Source of the DNA: RI-283 sp964487925
GTDB lineage: Bacteria > Pseudomonadota > Gammaproteobacteria > SZUA-140
Length of the DNA stretch: 5,489 nucleotides
NCBI GenBank assembly: GCA_964487925.1
Contig: CAZASZ010000085.1
Coordinates: 1 to 5,489 of the forward strand
Reading direction: 5' to 3'
Shown here: piece by piece, positions 5,117 through 5,489 of the stretch
Layout: every line of letters starts with the position of its first letter
How positions within the stretch are numbered: the first letter of the stretch is position 1
Program-made: the position numbers and the translations under genes
The notes under the pieces: generated by a model
What the model saw: only the letters and a program-made list of their open reading frames with translations
Database searches by the model: none
What the model was told of the DNA's origin: nothing

Positions 5117-5489
5117 TTACAGTCCATCCACGACTCGCTGTAAGCGGTCGTGAACCTCTTCCGCGATGACTTCCAACTCCTGGTTTTTGACAAAACTCAT
5201 GGACGCAATCGGATCAACGGCCGAGACCTCAACCTTGCCATCGTCCGTTGCTTGGACGACGACATTGCAAGGCAGCATCGTGCCGATATGTCTCTCGATC
5301 TGAAGCGCCTGATGTGCAAAATAGGGATTGCAAGCGCCCAGAATCCGATATTGCCTGAAGTCTATATCAAGCTTCGTTTTCAGAGCCGCCTGGAGGTCGA
5401 TATCCGTTAGCAACCTAAAACCCTCCGCCTTCAGCGCATCGACCACTCGCTCAATCACGTCGTCGAAAGGCACATCCACTGTTTTATTA
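5117..5489 (-). CDS. DUF302 family protein, N-terminus beyond the window
   Basis: At least 123 codons are open up to the window edge, ending at TAA 5117-5119. The protein shows the DUF302 pattern: TVDVPFDD-x-x-ERV, a helix with KAEGF, LLTDIDLQAALKTKLDIDFR, the conserved YRILGACNP with its Cys, and GTMLPCNVVVQ with a second conserved Cys (C50 and C71 counted from the GTG at 5479), then VEVSAVDP and a C-terminal helix ending QRVVDGL. The frame remains open upstream of the GTG (Asn-Lys-Thr precede it), and relatives normally begin a few residues earlier, so the true start probably lies just outside the window. The family is small, soluble and of unknown function; the paired Cys suggest metal or thiol chemistry, which is inference. 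It converges on prlC and belongs to a transcription unit extending to the right. Confidence 0.88.
   Translation of the reverse strand, partial: NKTVDVPFDDVIERVVDALKAEGFRLLTDIDLQAALKTKLDIDFRQYRILGACNPYFAHQALQIERHIGTMLPCNVVVQATDDGKVEVSAVDPIASMSFVKNQELEVIAEEVHDRLQRVVDGL

Overview
The window reads as an ordinary chromosomal segment of a moderately GC-rich Gammaproteobacterium. This is inferred from an OpdA/PrlC-type M3 peptidase and an E. coli-length glutathione reductase, both close to the enteric enzymes. Divergent prlC and gor recall E. coli, where (from memory) only rlmJ lies between them. The genus cannot be read from the sequence. There is no sign of a mobile element, CRISPR array, tRNA or rRNA.

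Layout. Positions 6-36 hold a strong bidirectional terminator. Positions 59-292 (-) encode a 77-residue, two-helix DUF2892 (YgaP-like) membrane protein. Positions 293-557 are an AT-rich intergenic region with much regulatory-looking structure: a near-perfect sigma-54 promoter (342-358), an IHF-like site, a nested palindrome about 125 bp upstream of the predicted start, an 11-bp inverted repeat and other promoter-like elements. Positions 558-2875 (-) are a likely operon, gor - gamma-carbonic anhydrase - VOC/glyoxalase-fold protein, with strong ribosome sites and a terminator at 506-551. A 124-bp divergent spacer follows, then prlC (oligopeptidase A) at 3000-5045 (+). A convergent DUF302 gene (5117 to beyond the window end, -) closes the window and lacks its start.

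Function. The operon combines thiol redox balance (Gor), a probable bicarbonate/CO2 or related metalloenzyme (YrdA family) and a small VOC protein of unknown substrate. PrlC degrades cytoplasmic oligopeptides and cleaved signal peptides. These are housekeeping or stress-tolerance roles. The part most worth a second look is the 293-557 control region, because a sigma-54 promoter with enhancer-like architecture in front of a lone DUF2892 protein links an uncharacterised membrane protein to an unidentified activator. No convincing new multi-gene system is visible.
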